Positions 8,710 through 17,738 are shown, numbered from the stretch's first letter. The stretch is DNA of 64,000 nucleotides from UBA1858 sp045105615 (GCA_045105615.1 JBGCDS010000002.1:17005-81004); one strand, 5' to 3'. Translations and numbers: made by a program. Notes: generated by a model not told the origin, from the letters alone.

Positions 8710-10125
8710 ATGGCAGTCAAAACTCGTTTCGCACCAAGCCCTACTGGTTATTTGCATATCGGTGGTGTACGTACAGCATTATTTTCATGGTTATATGCTA
8801 GACATCATCAAGGTAAATTTGTACTTCGGATTGAAGACACCGATAGAGAGCGATCCACGCAAACATCTGTTGATGCAATTTTACGCGGAATGGAATGGTT
8901 GGGACTAGACCATGATGAAGGGCCTTTCTATCAGACACAACGCTTTGATCGATATAAGCAAGTCATTGAAAGGTTATTGGCAGAAGATAAAGCATATCGT
9001 TGTTACTGCACAAAAGAAGAATTAGATGCTCTGCGTCTAGAACAACAAAAGAACAAACAAAAACCAAAATACGATGGTCGTTATCGTGATTATACAGGCA
9101 AAGTGCCAAATAACATTGATCCAGTTATTCGTTTTAAAAACCCCTTAGATGGAGCAGTCGTCATTCAGGATCAAGTTCTTGGCGAAATTGTGATTAATAA
9201 TTCAGAATTAGATGATCTGATTATTGCACGTTCCGATGGCACGCCAACATACAATTTAACTGTCGTCGTCGATGACTTGGATATGAATATTACACACATC
9301 ATTCGTGGCGATGATCATGTGAATAACACGCCGAGACAAATCAACATGATTGAAGCGCTGGATGGAACATTACCAAACTATGCTCATCTGCCAATGATTT
9401 TAGGAAATGATGGGAAACGCATGTCTAAACGTCATGGGGCAGTGAGTGTATCTGCTTATGAAGATGAAGGTTATCTTCCTGATGCATTGTTAAATTACCT
9501 AGTGCGGTTAGGTTGGGCACATGGTGATCAAGAGATATTTTCAAAACAAGAGATGATTTCGTTGTTCGCTTTGGAAAAGGTAAATAAATCTGCAGCTGCC
9601 TTTGATATAGATAAGCTACAATGGTTGAATCAGCAATATATTAAGCAGAGTCCATATGAAAAACTTAGCTCATGGGTTGAATTAGCTTTCTCAAAAAAGA
9701 ATATTCAGCCGAGCTCTACAGAGCAACTTAATAAAGTAGTCGAATTACAAAAAGATCGAGTAAAAACATTAAGTGAGATGGCTGATAGTAGTGAATACTT
9801 CTTTGCAGATTTTGAAAATTATGATGAGAAGTCTGCTAACAAACATTTCAAACAAACTAGTTTACCAATTTTACAATCGATTAGAGCTAAGTTAGATGTG
9901 ATACACGATTGGAATGCTCAAAATATACAGCAATGCATCAATCATTATTCCGAAGAAAGCGAATTAAAATTAGGTAAAATTGCACCTCCAATTCGTGTCG
10001 CTGTTTGTGGCAGCGCAAATTCACCTTCTATTGACATAACCTTGGAATTGATTGGGAAAGAACGTGTATTAACACGTATTGATAATGCCATTGCTTATAT
10101 TTCTACACTAGTTGAGGGAAGTTAA
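8710..10125 (+). CDS. gltX: Glutamyl-tRNA synthetase
   Basis: Class I aminoacyl-tRNA synthetase of 471 residues that charges tRNA-Glu. The HIGH-type signature is in SPTGYLHIGGVRTALFSW, the KMSKS-type loop is GKRMSKRHG, and IEDTDRERS and VRLGWAHGD are typical. A short Cys-containing motif (YRCYC) is present in the Zn-binding region position. The C-terminal anticodon-binding domain is complete. It stands apart from the previous operon by 91 bases and is followed by tRNA-Ala. Confidence 0.97.
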   Translation: MAVKTRFAPSPTGYLHIGGVRTALFSWLYARHHQGKFVLRIEDTDRERSTQTSVDAILRGMEWLGLDHDEGPFYQTQRFDRYKQVIERLLAEDKAYRCYCTKEELDALRLEQQKNKQKPKYDGRYRDYTGKVPNNIDPVIRFKNPLDGAVVIQDQVLGEIVINNSELDDLIIARSDGTPTYNLTVVVDDLDMNITHIIRGDDHVNNTPRQINMIEALDGTLPNYAHLPMILGNDGKRMSKRHGAVSVSAYEDEGYLPDALLNYLVRLGWAHGDQEIFSKQEMISLFALEKVNKSAAAFDIDKLQWLNQQYIKQSPYEKLSSWVELAFSKKNIQPSSTEQLNKVVELQKDRVKTLSEMADSSEYFFADFENYDEKSANKHFKQTSLPILQSIRAKLDVIHDWNAQNIQQCINHYSEESELKLGKIAPPIRVAVCGSANSPSIDITLELIGKERVLTRIDNAIAYISTLVEGS

Positions 10126-10170
10126 GAACCTAGGCATAATTGCATCACCTTTCCGAATTTTTGTGATTTC

Positions 10171-10246
10171 GGGGCTATAGCTCAGCTGGGAGAGCGCCTG
10201 CGTGGCACGCAGGAGGTCAGCGGTTCGATCCCGCTTAGCTCCACCA
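10171..10246 (+). tRNA. tRNA-Ala (anticodon GGC)
   Basis: A 76-base cloverleaf. The acceptor stem GGGGCTA pairs with TAGCTCC and contains the G3:U70 wobble that identifies alanine tRNAs. The D arm is AGCTCAGCTGGGAGAGC, the anticodon arm reads CCTGC-GTGGCAC-GCAGG with anticodon GGC, and the T loop is GGTTCGATCCC. The CCA end is encoded. It lies 45 bases after gltX on the same strand. Confidence 0.98.
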
Positions 10247-10265
10247 CATCTTTATTTGATATGAA

Positions 10266-10937
10266 TTAACTGCCAGCAAATGTACTTTTACCAATCCATT
10301 TCGATACGCTATTTACGTGTTCTTTAGCGCCAAATATTTTCATCTTGTCTTCACGAATCATTGTTTCTAATTTGGAATAGCCTAACCAAATATTGGTCAT
10401 TGTTTCTAGTGTTGTAATGATAGTAATGTCAGGCTCATGACCTGTATCTTCAAAACATAAATCAATCTCATTATTGTCTATCACCATCCACCAATATCGG
10501 TCGTGACTACTTTGCTCTGAAAATTCGATATGGATCACTGCTCGCTTATTTTTAAAATATTCAATATTTAAACGTCGGCGCATATCCCACAGTAAGAAGC
10601 CTGCATCAAGATCTTCATTGTCAATTTTGTTTTTTGCCCACTTATGCCCCCAGGAGCCAAAACCTAAGACAATTGGGCGTAACTCTTCACCTGATTCAGT
10701 AAGGTGATATTCATAACCATTACTTGCAGATTTTTTACATCGCAGTATCACGCCTTGTTCCTCAAGTGTTTTGAGGCGCCTAGATAGAATGCTTGGAGAA
10801 ATTCTAGGTAATCCTTGGCGTAACTGTCCAAAACGGGTACTGCCCATCATGAGTTCCCGAAGCACTAAAATCACCCATTTTTCGCATAAAATTTCAGCTG
10901 CTTTAGCGACAGGGCAGAACTGACAGTATTTTTCCAT
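10266..10937 (-). CDS. HxlR-family transcriptional regulator with SCP2-like C-terminal domain
   Basis: DNA-binding regulator of about 223 residues. Residues 1-100 are a winged helix of the HxlR type, starting with the characteristic CQFCPVAKAAEILCEKWV and including RFGQLRQGLPRISPSILSRRL. Residues 120-220 resemble the sterol-carrier-like (SCP2) domain found in a subset of HxlR proteins, a possible ligand pocket. A TTG at 10967 would add ten residues, but ATG 10937 places the conserved Cys motif directly at the N-terminus, as is usual. It is divergent from the exbB operon; target and ligand are unknown. Confidence 0.82.
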   Translation of the reverse strand: MEKYCQFCPVAKAAEILCEKWVILVLRELMMGSTRFGQLRQGLPRISPSILSRRLKTLEEQGVILRCKKSASNGYEYHLTESGEELRPIVLGFGSWGHKWAKNKIDNEDLDAGFLLWDMRRRLNIEYFKNKRAVIHIEFSEQSSHDRYWWMVIDNNEIDLCFEDTGHEPDITIITTLETMTNIWLGYSKLETMIREDKMKIFGAKEHVNSVSKWIGKSTFAGS

Positions 10938-11050
10938 AGGGTAATTATCAAATAGTTTTAAATACAATATTAGTACTACTTTAGGACTAGTTCATTATTT
11001 ATTGCTCAGGCACACTAAATACGTTGTAAAATTTTTCAACAAAAGAAATA

Positions 11051-11108
11051 GCCAAATTTAGACACTTATTTAAGGTACCTCCGTCCTACTATATCGTCTG
11101 AATTTGGC
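11051..11108. repeat. Long imperfect inverted repeat in the hxlR-exbB divergent gap
   Basis: GCCAAATTTAGAC at 11051-11063 is matched by GTCTGAATTTGGC at 11096-11108, 12 of 13 bases paired with a 32-base loop. The right arm is followed by a CTTTTT run on the plus strand, terminator-like, but no plus-strand gene ends upstream other than tRNA-Ala at 10246. It may be an operator or a cruciform. The rest of the 330-base gap shows only the exbB promoter candidate. Confidence 0.5.
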
Positions 11109-11178
11109 CTTTTTCAATCATTAGTTTCCTGATTTATTCACTGGAATTACCTGATTACTCTGGCCAGTAATTAAGCGA

Positions 11179-11208
11179 TTACAATCAAAATAGTAATGCG
11201 CGTATAAT
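11179..11208 (+). promoter_or_regulatory. Candidate sigma70 promoter of exbB operon
   Basis: A perfect -10 TATAAT at 11203-11208 lies 18 bases after a weak -35 TTACAA at 11179-11184, about 90 bases before the exbB start. I see no good match to a Fur box nearby, so iron control through Fur cannot be argued from the sequence. Confidence 0.45.
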
Positions 11209-11298
11209 GTATAGATTATGGCAAATATTACTTAGTCAATAGTACCCGATTAAATTTTCACTATAACTATTAACCATCCTTAGTAATCCTTCATTCAC

Positions 11299-11958
11299 AT
11301 GCATTCAGTCGATATAGAAGTCAGCGTCAGTCGTGCCAATACGTTAATCGAAGCGGGGGGACCCGTTGTAATCGCCTTAATAGGAATGTCTGTCATTGGT
11401 TTGGCAGTACTATTACTTAAAAATTGGCAATTCTTTGCTATACAATTTGAAAAACGTGGATTTATTGAACCAGCCTTGGATGCATGGAAAGCTGATGATA
11501 TTCAAGCCATGCAGACAATCCTCAAACAGTCTAAAAACCCCATTGCAAGAGTTATTGAATCAGCAACCCACGCATACTCGCAACATAACACTGATCATAA
11601 TCTTGCAAGAGAAGAGGTGATGCGTGTCGCTACTTTAAAACTAGCAGATGCTAGATCTTATTTAAGAGTGATTGAAGTGATTGCGGCACTGAGTCCCTTA
11701 TTAGGCTTATTTGGGACAGTACTTGGCATGATAGAAGCCTTTCACCGTTTGGAGTCCGCTGGGACAGCTGTCGATCCTGCTGTATTGTCAGGTGGTATTT
11801 GGGAAGCTCTGTTAACGACTGCTGCTGGTTTAGCGGTGGCGATTCCAGCCATCATTGCGCTAAATTGGTTAGAACATAGAATAGAAAGATTCAAATTAGT
11901 TATGGAAGATGCAATGACACAAATCTTCACTGCTAAAGTTATCCTTAACGTAAAGTAA
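11299..11958 (+). CDS. exbB: MotA/TolQ/ExbB proton-channel protein
   Basis: Inner-membrane subunit of a TonB-energising proton channel, 219 residues. An N-terminal membrane helix (VVIALIGMSVIGLAVLLLK) is followed by a cytoplasmic stretch and two C-terminal helices carrying the family core SPLLGLFGTVLGMIEAF and LLTTAAGLAVAIPAI. The gene overlaps the following exbD by one base (TAATG), so the two are translationally coupled. The order exbB-exbD-exbD-tonB defines it as Exb-type rather than Tol-type, since no tolA, tolB or pal follows. Confidence 0.9.
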   Translation: MHSVDIEVSVSRANTLIEAGGPVVIALIGMSVIGLAVLLLKNWQFFAIQFEKRGFIEPALDAWKADDIQAMQTILKQSKNPIARVIESATHAYSQHNTDHNLAREEVMRVATLKLADARSYLRVIEVIAALSPLLGLFGTVLGMIEAFHRLESAGTAVDPAVLSGGIWEALLTTAAGLAVAIPAIIALNWLEHRIERFKLVMEDAMTQIFTAKVILNVK

Positions 11959-12362
11959 TGCAACTATCTACACCGAGAAGAAAATCACTGGTTAATCTCA
12001 CTCCACTAATCGATGTGGTATTTATATTGTTAATTTTCTTTATGTTAGCATCGAATTTTATTCGTTGGCACTATATTGAATTATCTGTAGGTGATGCTAG
12101 TGATGCAGAAGTAGATCACCAGAAAATAAGCATTATTACTATCAATCCAGACGAATCTTATACTCTGAATGAACAACAATTACCTATCAATGCCATTATT
12201 CTTAAAGTGCGTGAAAAATTACGTCATAACATTGAGCATCCTATTGTAGTAAAACCTGAGCAGGGCACAGATGTGCAAACCATGGTGAATGTATTAAACC
12301 GTTTAAAGGATTTTGCCGGCAATAATATATCCGTGGCAAAACCTGAAAATGAAGAGAAATAA
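11958..12362 (+). CDS. exbD: ExbD/TolR-family protein (first copy)
   Basis: Biopolymer-transport subunit of 134 residues. A short cytoplasmic N-terminus leads to one membrane helix starting LTPLIDVVFILLIFFML, which holds the essential membrane aspartate (the D in LIDVVF). The periplasmic domain follows. Paired with exbB by overlapping codons and with a second exbD three bases later. Confidence 0.9.
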   Translation: MQLSTPRRKSLVNLTPLIDVVFILLIFFMLASNFIRWHYIELSVGDASDAEVDHQKISIITINPDESYTLNEQQLPINAIILKVREKLRHNIEHPIVVKPEQGTDVQTMVNVLNRLKDFAGNNISVAKPENEEK

Positions 12363-12365
12363 GTA

Positions 12366-12767
12366 ATGCATATTCCAGATCAACCCGACAAGCGAGAGTT
12401 AGAAAATTTATTGCCTCTAGTCAATGTTGTATTTTTATTGTTGATCTTTTTTATGGTAGCAGGTGCATTCTCATCACCAGAACTATTCATTATAGAACCT
12501 ACAATTGCAGAAAATGAATTATCAGCAAATCCTGAATTATTAACTATTCTTGTCAATCAGCAGGGTGATCTGGCCATTAACCAAGATAAGATTGCCACCG
12601 ATTCATTACCTGTAATAATTAACGAATATCTAGAGAGCAAACCTAATAGCATAGTTCAGCTTAAGCCGGATGCAAATACCGAAGCATTACGCATAGTTGA
12701 GTTATTAGAAACATTAGGGACTAGTAATTTAGATGCAGTACATATCGTGACGAGTGCTTCTGAGTAA
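12366..12767 (+). CDS. ExbD/TolR-family protein (second copy)
   Basis: Second ExbD-like subunit, 133 residues. The membrane helix aligns with the first copy (LLPLVNVVFLLLIFFMVAG), but the position of the proton-carrying aspartate (LIDVVF in the first copy) is asparagine here (LVNVVF). It may therefore be a structural partner rather than a proton carrier. Tandem exbD genes with a single exbB and tonB are found in other proteobacteria. Six bases separate it from tonB. Confidence 0.86.
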   Translation: MHIPDQPDKRELENLLPLVNVVFLLLIFFMVAGAFSSPELFIIEPTIAENELSANPELLTILVNQQGDLAINQDKIATDSLPVIINEYLESKPNSIVQLKPDANTEALRIVELLETLGTSNLDAVHIVTSASE

Positions 12768-12773
12768 TACGTT

Positions 12774-13529
12774 ATGGTAGAAAGCTGCTTTGTTATAAAG
12801 CCTTACCACTGGTGGTTAACTATTGGTGTCGCTATGCTAGTGCATGTAATGTTACTAATTAACTATAAACAAGAAAGTGCACAGCTAGATGAACCTATAG
12901 AATCTGCGAATTATAATGAAGTAATCATCGGCTTAAAAAAATTAAAAACTCCCCAGCCTATTGAAAAACAGAATGTAGTCGAAATACCTGTAGTTGACTC
13001 CACTCCAATCAAGCCAAAACCTCTTATAAGAAAACCGAAAGTCATTAAACCAAAACCTGTTAAAAAACCTAAACCTAAAGTAGTCGTTACTCCTAAAATA
13101 ACTACACCACAGGTATCTCCTATAATGATTGCTAAGGATCAAAAAGAAACAAAAAATATAAGTAGCAATAAAAGCACTGCTAAACCTAACTCAGCCATTC
13201 GAAACATTGGATCTACTGCTTTAAAAAACAAGAAAGCTTCATACTATGCAACATTGGCTAAATGGTTAGAAAAACATAAAAAATACCCAACTATTGCTCG
13301 CCGCCGTAATCAACAAGGCGAAGTAACGATAAAATTCACTTTAAATAGGCGAGGTGAGCTCTTGAGATTTAAATTAATAAAATCATCTGAGCATCATAGT
13401 TTAAATACCGCAGCAATTAAGATGTTAAAACGTGCGTCACCTATGCCCATACCACCTCAAGAGATTATTGGCAGCGGAGGTGAATTGGAATTTACCATTC
13501 CAGTTAATTTTAATTTGCTGGTTAAATGA
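12774..13529 (+). CDS. tonB: TonB-family energy transducer
   Basis: Periplasm-spanning energy transducer, 251 residues. An N-terminal membrane helix near WWLTIGVAMLVHVMLLI is followed by a long Pro/Lys-rich linker of repeated KPK and PKP units, then a C-terminal TonB domain (YPTIARRRNQQGEVTIKF, PMPIPPQE). Together with the preceding genes it should deliver proton-motive force to outer-membrane receptors, but no TonB-dependent receptor lies in this window. Confidence 0.92.
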   Translation: MVESCFVIKPYHWWLTIGVAMLVHVMLLINYKQESAQLDEPIESANYNEVIIGLKKLKTPQPIEKQNVVEIPVVDSTPIKPKPLIRKPKVIKPKPVKKPKPKVVVTPKITTPQVSPIMIAKDQKETKNISSNKSTAKPNSAIRNIGSTALKNKKASYYATLAKWLEKHKKYPTIARRRNQQGEVTIKFTLNRRGELLRFKLIKSSEHHSLNTAAIKMLKRASPMPIPPQEIIGSGGELEFTIPVNFNLLVK

Positions 13530-13715
13530 CTAATATTCATGGTCAGACTTAATGGTGACTGGTAACTTTCTAATTTCATATAGATTCATTAAAATCAATG
13601 TGTTGAGAGTATATTTTAAGTTAGAATATAGAATAGTTACTAATCTAGTTTATAATCATGTTCATAAAAGCGTGGTTAGGCGCGCTTAATAACTACATTG
13701 AAGGGACAGGCGAGA

Positions 13716-13943
13716 ATGACTAAACATATAAAAATCGTCACTAATTGCTATGTTAATAGACGCGAGTCTGAAGATAGACGTCTGAATATTAACCCTACAA
13801 TTTTTCCAGTCTTTACTAAGAGTGGTAACTGGATTCGCAAAGAATGCCGTAAGATCCCAGAAAGGCGCATTGATAATATTAATGTCACTGAAACACGGCT
13901 TAAAGATGAAGAATTTAATGAGCTTTTTAAAGAGTTTTCATAA
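13716..13943 (+). CDS. Small arginine-rich protein, paralogue 1 of 3
   Basis: 75 residues, unrecognised. The frame is open from TTG 13698, but ATG 13716 has a purine-rich GGGACAGGCGAG upstream and is preferred. Features: NRRESEDRR near the N-terminus, then FPVFTKSGNWI, a charged KECRKIPERRIDNINV core and an acidic tail with KDEEFNELF. It shares this layout with genes at 14069-14377 and 42889-43137, so it is a real gene and not a spurious frame. No membrane segment or signal is visible. TATAAT at 13651-13656 may be its -10 element. Confidence 0.7.
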   Translation: MTKHIKIVTNCYVNRRESEDRRLNINPTIFPVFTKSGNWIRKECRKIPERRIDNINVTETRLKDEEFNELFKEFS

Positions 13944-14068
13944 TTCACTCATTCGTATAAGTAATTACATATCGATTCAATTCTGAAAATAATATAACCA
14001 ATTGATTCGCAAATTATTAACGATCTGGATACAATAGGGCTGCATAATTACTTTAATTAGGTACAGCC

Positions 14069-14377
14069 TTGCAAAAGACTAAATCACGCCAACCAGACAG
14101 AAGAAGAGCAGTCGATTCTTCTGTTTCAAGCAATAAGCCACGCGAGCGGAGGAAAAAATCTTCTGAGCGTAGACATAGTGATAGCATCGCACAATTTCCG
14201 ATTATCACTACTCAAGGCATATGTGTACGTAAGGAACGCAGAAAAATACCCGAACGTAGAATGTCTAATATTGTAGTACGTGAAACAGTAATGAATGAGG
14301 AAGTATTTGAAACTTTATTTTCTAATTACCTTGAATATAAAGAAAGAATTAAATTAATAAAAAAGTTGAGCAGCTAA
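14069..14377 (+). CDS. Small arginine-rich protein, paralogue 2 of 3
   Basis: 102 residues, starting at TTG 14069 with a weak AGG upstream; no ATG is available before the conserved part. It has RRR/ERRKKSSERR clusters, then FPIITTQGICV and RKERRKIPERRMSNIVV, then ETVMNEEVFETLF, aligning with its neighbour at 13716-13943. The C-terminus extends further (LEYKERIKLIKKL). It ends overlapping the gspN stop from the opposite strand by four bases. Function unknown. Confidence 0.68.
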   Translation: MQKTKSRQPDRRRAVDSSVSSNKPRERRKKSSERRHSDSIAQFPIITTQGICVRKERRKIPERRMSNIVVRETVMNEEVFETLFSNYLEYKERIKLIKKLSS

Positions 14378-15099
14378 AGTTTGCCGCTCTGCTGAATTTT
14401 AACAGATCCATCTGACTGCAATTCACCAACAAACTTCAAACCATTAATAACCGCTTCACTAGAACTTTCGTTCTGTCTTGCCTTTATATCAAGATCATAT
14501 TTCATATCATGAAATAGCTGTACGGCTCCAATAAGATCAATATGTCCCTGGCTGTTATTTATATCAATGTGAGTATGGTCGCTCATTGGCTCAAACACAC
14601 TATTGACATCACCCATTGATAGACGCAAGACACCATTAACATCTAAGGTAGAAAAGTTCATATTACCCTCTAACCGTTGTATGCCATTCGCATCGAACTG
14701 TATATCCTGTATATCTGCATCAAAATTTCCAGATAATGAGATTCCATAATCTTTCACAAGCGGACTTAAAATGTCTGCATTACCATTAGCAGTTAAATCG
14801 TTAATCTCAGTCGATCCTCTCATTTTTAAATGAAATTTACTTTCAACATCTCCGTGACTTTGATTTATATCAGCACACAACTTGAGCAATAAAAAGCAAC
14901 TCGATTTGACTTTCCATTTCACCGAACCATAATCAATTTTATTGACAACTAAGCTAGCCGCAGAACCATTCCATAAGTTTCCTTGAAATTGACTAGCTAT
15001 AATATTATTAGGTAGAAATTTAGCTGCTACGCTTGCGGGAATATAAGCAATCATGGCTAGCAAGAAAACAGCAGTACCTATAAAAATATATTTCTTCAT
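14374..15099 (-). CDS. gspN: Type II secretion system protein N
   Basis: Last gene of the T2SS operon, 241 residues. One N-terminal membrane helix (YIFIGTAVFLLAMIAYIP) is followed by a beta-rich periplasmic domain with the GspN-like FQGNLWNGSAASLVV and YGSVKWKV segments. GspN is present in only some T2SS and its role is not fixed. The start overlaps the gspM stop by four bases (ATGA). Confidence 0.85.
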   Translation of the reverse strand: MKKYIFIGTAVFLLAMIAYIPASVAAKFLPNNIIASQFQGNLWNGSAASLVVNKIDYGSVKWKVKSSCFLLLKLCADINQSHGDVESKFHLKMRGSTEINDLTANGNADILSPLVKDYGISLSGNFDADIQDIQFDANGIQRLEGNMNFSTLDVNGVLRLSMGDVNSVFEPMSDHTHIDINNSQGHIDLIGAVQLFHDMKYDLDIKARQNESSSEAVINGLKFVGELQSDGSVKIQQSGKL

Positions 15100-15581
15100 G
15101 TTCTTTTTAATTTCAATCTTGCTTTGACAACACCGGGTTTATCTAGCTTAGTAATTGTCGCTTCGAGTACTTTAACGTTACTATTTTTGTCTAGCTGTCC
15201 GAGCATAGTTGCTAAGGCATCAAAATCTATCTCATCCATATAAACTGTCGCTGCATGAGGACCATCAGGTTGGATTTGTTTTATTGCTGCTCTTAGACCT
15301 AATCGATTAGCGAGACTATCTACGATGGCGAGTAGTGATCGCTTATTATCTGATTTCAGTAGATTCGGGTTGGTTAATTTAAGCTGCTTGATTTCTGTGC
15401 TTTTGGTTTTCATCCATGACAGTAGTTTTTGATTATTCTCTACATGCATGCGTTTAGCATCTCGAGCCTGTGTTAATGGTGCCCATGCTAGGCTGTAAAA
15501 TAAAAACAATATAACAACAACACCCGCAATTAATACGTAATTTTGCTCTCTTGTTTGCAAATTACTCCACCAGTCTTTCAT
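15096..15581 (-). CDS. gspM: Type II secretion system protein M
   Basis: Bitopic inner-membrane platform protein of 161 residues. A short cytoplasmic N-terminus (WWSNLQTREQNY) precedes one membrane helix (VLIAGVVVILFLFYSLAW), then a coiled region and a ferredoxin-like periplasmic domain. GspM pairs with GspL, whose gene ends four bases upstream in transcription order. Confidence 0.88.
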   Translation of the reverse strand: MKDWWSNLQTREQNYVLIAGVVVILFLFYSLAWAPLTQARDAKRMHVENNQKLLSWMKTKSTEIKQLKLTNPNLLKSDNKRSLLAIVDSLANRLGLRAAIKQIQPDGPHAATVYMDEIDFDALATMLGQLDKNSNVKVLEATITKLDKPGVVKARLKLKRT

Positions 15582-15585
15582 TGTC

Positions 15586-16806
15586 TTACTCCGATACCTG
15601 CATACGTGCCATTACAAAATCACCAACAGTTTTTGCTGTTTGTAACTCGGCATTAATATTTTTAGATTTGAGCTTAGATTTAACCGCCTCTAATAACTGA
15701 ATGTTTTTAGTTCTAATATCTAGCGATAACTGATTATTTTTATATTGCATATCAGTAATTGAAATATTAGGGTCTTTATATAACTCATAACCGCTTTGAT
15801 GTAGGAATTTTAGAAAATCAGCATTGCTTGATTCTGAACCTGAAGAAGATAGTTCTTTAATTCTCTGTTCCATTTGAACCCGCGCATTAACTACTTTTTT
15901 CACATCAGGAAATGTTCGCTTAAATATTTGATCCACTTCTGAAGTAAGTTTTTTATCTAAAGTATTTAATCTTGAATACTCAATTGCTGTTTGACCCATA
16001 GAAATACTTATCCAAATAGCCGCTAGTACAGCAGCTATTTTCCAAGGTCTAATGGTCTTATGTTGTTTATCTGCTTTTACATAACTGCCTTGCAATAAAT
16101 TGATGCAATCATTATTGGCATAGCCTTTTATAAACGCCGTGGGTGACCAAAAATCATCAAGCTGAACATTTGGTAATTTAACAATATCTTCCAACTTTTC
16201 ATCCGGATGGCTGTAGATAAATATTTTATCAGGCATTTCAGATTGCTCATTGAGTGTTGCACTCATGAAATCAGTAAAATCATTAGTATCACAGCCAAAA
16301 CCATTCCATTGTTCTGTTCTCGCTAACAAATGACCATTATCAATACATAGCGTCCATTGGTCCTCATGCCAATCTAATCCATAAATATCAGCTGTAATCA
16401 CATCTGGCAAAACATTAACTTCACTTAATATTTTGATCAAATGATCTAAGTTAGGCTTTGAAATAACAATGACGGGAATTTCTCCGTCTTCCTTACGATT
16501 GCCTAGTGCGAAATGCAAATCTTCAATATCTTCAGTGAGGTCATCCTCTAGTGTATAAGGGATAGCTTTTTCTAATTGCTTCTTGTTTTTTGTTTGTACA
16601 GCAACTGAGTTGATATAGAGTTGTTCAATAGGCAATAATATGACAACTTTTCTGTCTTGAATTAATTCAGCCGCATTTGCTAGCTTAACCATTCCACAGT
16701 CATTGGCTTCATCATCATCTGTGACTAGCACCCATCGGACTGATGTATCATCATCAATAACTCGATGTTCAGTGTTAGCAAGAAATCTTAAAAATAGGGT
16801 CTCCAT
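15586..16806 (-). CDS. gspL: Type II secretion system protein L
   Basis: Inner-membrane protein of 406 residues linking the GspE ATPase to the platform. Residues about 1-240 are the actin-like cytoplasmic domain (VVILLPIEQLYINSVAV, KKQLEKAIPYTLEDDL). A membrane helix follows at about 255-275 (IAAVLAAIWISISMG) and then a coiled segment and a ferredoxin-like periplasmic domain. Position between gspK and gspM is canonical. Confidence 0.92.
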   Translation of the reverse strand: METLFLRFLANTEHRVIDDDTSVRWVLVTDDDEANDCGMVKLANAAELIQDRKVVILLPIEQLYINSVAVQTKNKKQLEKAIPYTLEDDLTEDIEDLHFALGNRKEDGEIPVIVISKPNLDHLIKILSEVNVLPDVITADIYGLDWHEDQWTLCIDNGHLLARTEQWNGFGCDTNDFTDFMSATLNEQSEMPDKIFIYSHPDEKLEDIVKLPNVQLDDFWSPTAFIKGYANNDCINLLQGSYVKADKQHKTIRPWKIAAVLAAIWISISMGQTAIEYSRLNTLDKKLTSEVDQIFKRTFPDVKKVVNARVQMEQRIKELSSSGSESSNADFLKFLHQSGYELYKDPNISITDMQYKNNQLSLDIRTKNIQLLEAVKSKLKSKNINAELQTAKTVGDFVMARMQVSE

Positions 16807-16808
16807 AC

Positions 16809-17738
16809 TTATTGTCCTGGTACTCTGTTAACAACGGTTATTGTAGAATTGTTGATCCTGTTTAATATACTTTCGTTTCTAATAAAACTATTTCCCACTT
16901 TGATTTGAGAATTCAAACTAAAAAAACTGCTATTCACTGATAACGCTTGAAGATTAATAGGAGCACCTTGAAGTAATGGGTTGGAAACAAATTGCTGTAT
17001 GCTTTCAAATGCCTCTTCATCACGTTCTTCAATAATATTATTAGCGAGATCAATTCCAATATTAGGAATGACGGAAGCTAACACTTCTGCTTTTGCTGTA
17101 TTCACATTTACTGCAGTATTCGACGGTAGGGCCGTCAAAAATGGCTCTACTTGTTCGTATATTTCTTGAGTAAAACCTTTAATAAGGCGTAATTCAGATA
17201 TATGTTGCATAGGTCGATTAGCTGTCAAATAGGGATACTCTAGCCCTGTATAATAATCGTCTTCTGCACCATTCGGAGGGATTGCGTTGACATCTGGGTC
17301 AATCCAGTCGATGACTGCTTGTATCAGGCTAGAATCCTGCTCCAATAGTGCAAATAATGCCTCTAATCGGATACGTGTCAGTGGATCAGGTTCTGTGCCT
17401 GTGATGAGATTATTAACGTTTATTTTCCCCTGTTCATCTTCAATTTTACCCGATATATAACCGCCTGGAAGTGGCAGAGCAGGGAGTTCTGTCGCCCAAG
17501 CCTCGCTGATATGGTCATAGTCATTATCGTCGTCTAGATCTCTCGCTAAGACGACTTTCGCCCAAGTCTCTCCACCATGAAGATAGGACCAAACTTGGCT
17601 ACCAAATACTACGTTCTCAGTTCTACGGATTGATAATTGATGATTTGCTGTAATGGATGTTGCCGCAATCACGGCCAACGCTAATACAAGTATTGCTGTG
17701 AGTAACGCGATTCCTTCTTGATGTAAACGTCTGTTCAT
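16809..17738 (-). CDS. gspK: Type II secretion minor pseudopilin K
   Basis: Largest minor pseudopilin, 309 residues, placed at the pseudopilus tip with GspI and GspJ. The prepilin signal is short: NRRLHQEGIALLTAILVLAL, with cleavage expected after the Gly; the +5 Glu common in other pilins is absent, as is normal for GspK. SAM-like helical repeats follow, with LPSNTAVNVNTAKAEVL and LANNIIEERDE. It overlaps gspJ by four bases. Confidence 0.93.
   Translation of the reverse strand: MNRRLHQEGIALLTAILVLALAVIAATSITANHQLSIRRTENVVFGSQVWSYLHGGETWAKVVLARDLDDDNDYDHISEAWATELPALPLPGGYISGKIEDEQGKINVNNLITGTEPDPLTRIRLEALFALLEQDSSLIQAVIDWIDPDVNAIPPNGAEDDYYTGLEYPYLTANRPMQHISELRLIKGFTQEIYEQVEPFLTALPSNTAVNVNTAKAEVLASVIPNIGIDLANNIIEERDEEAFESIQQFVSNPLLQGAPINLQALSVNSSFFSLNSQIKVGNSFIRNESILNRINNSTITVVNRVPGQ

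Noticed and set aside
10968..11298. Fur box upstream of exbB-tonB
   Set aside because: No stretch matched the GATAATGATAATCATTATC pattern well enough; iron control may still be true but is not shown.
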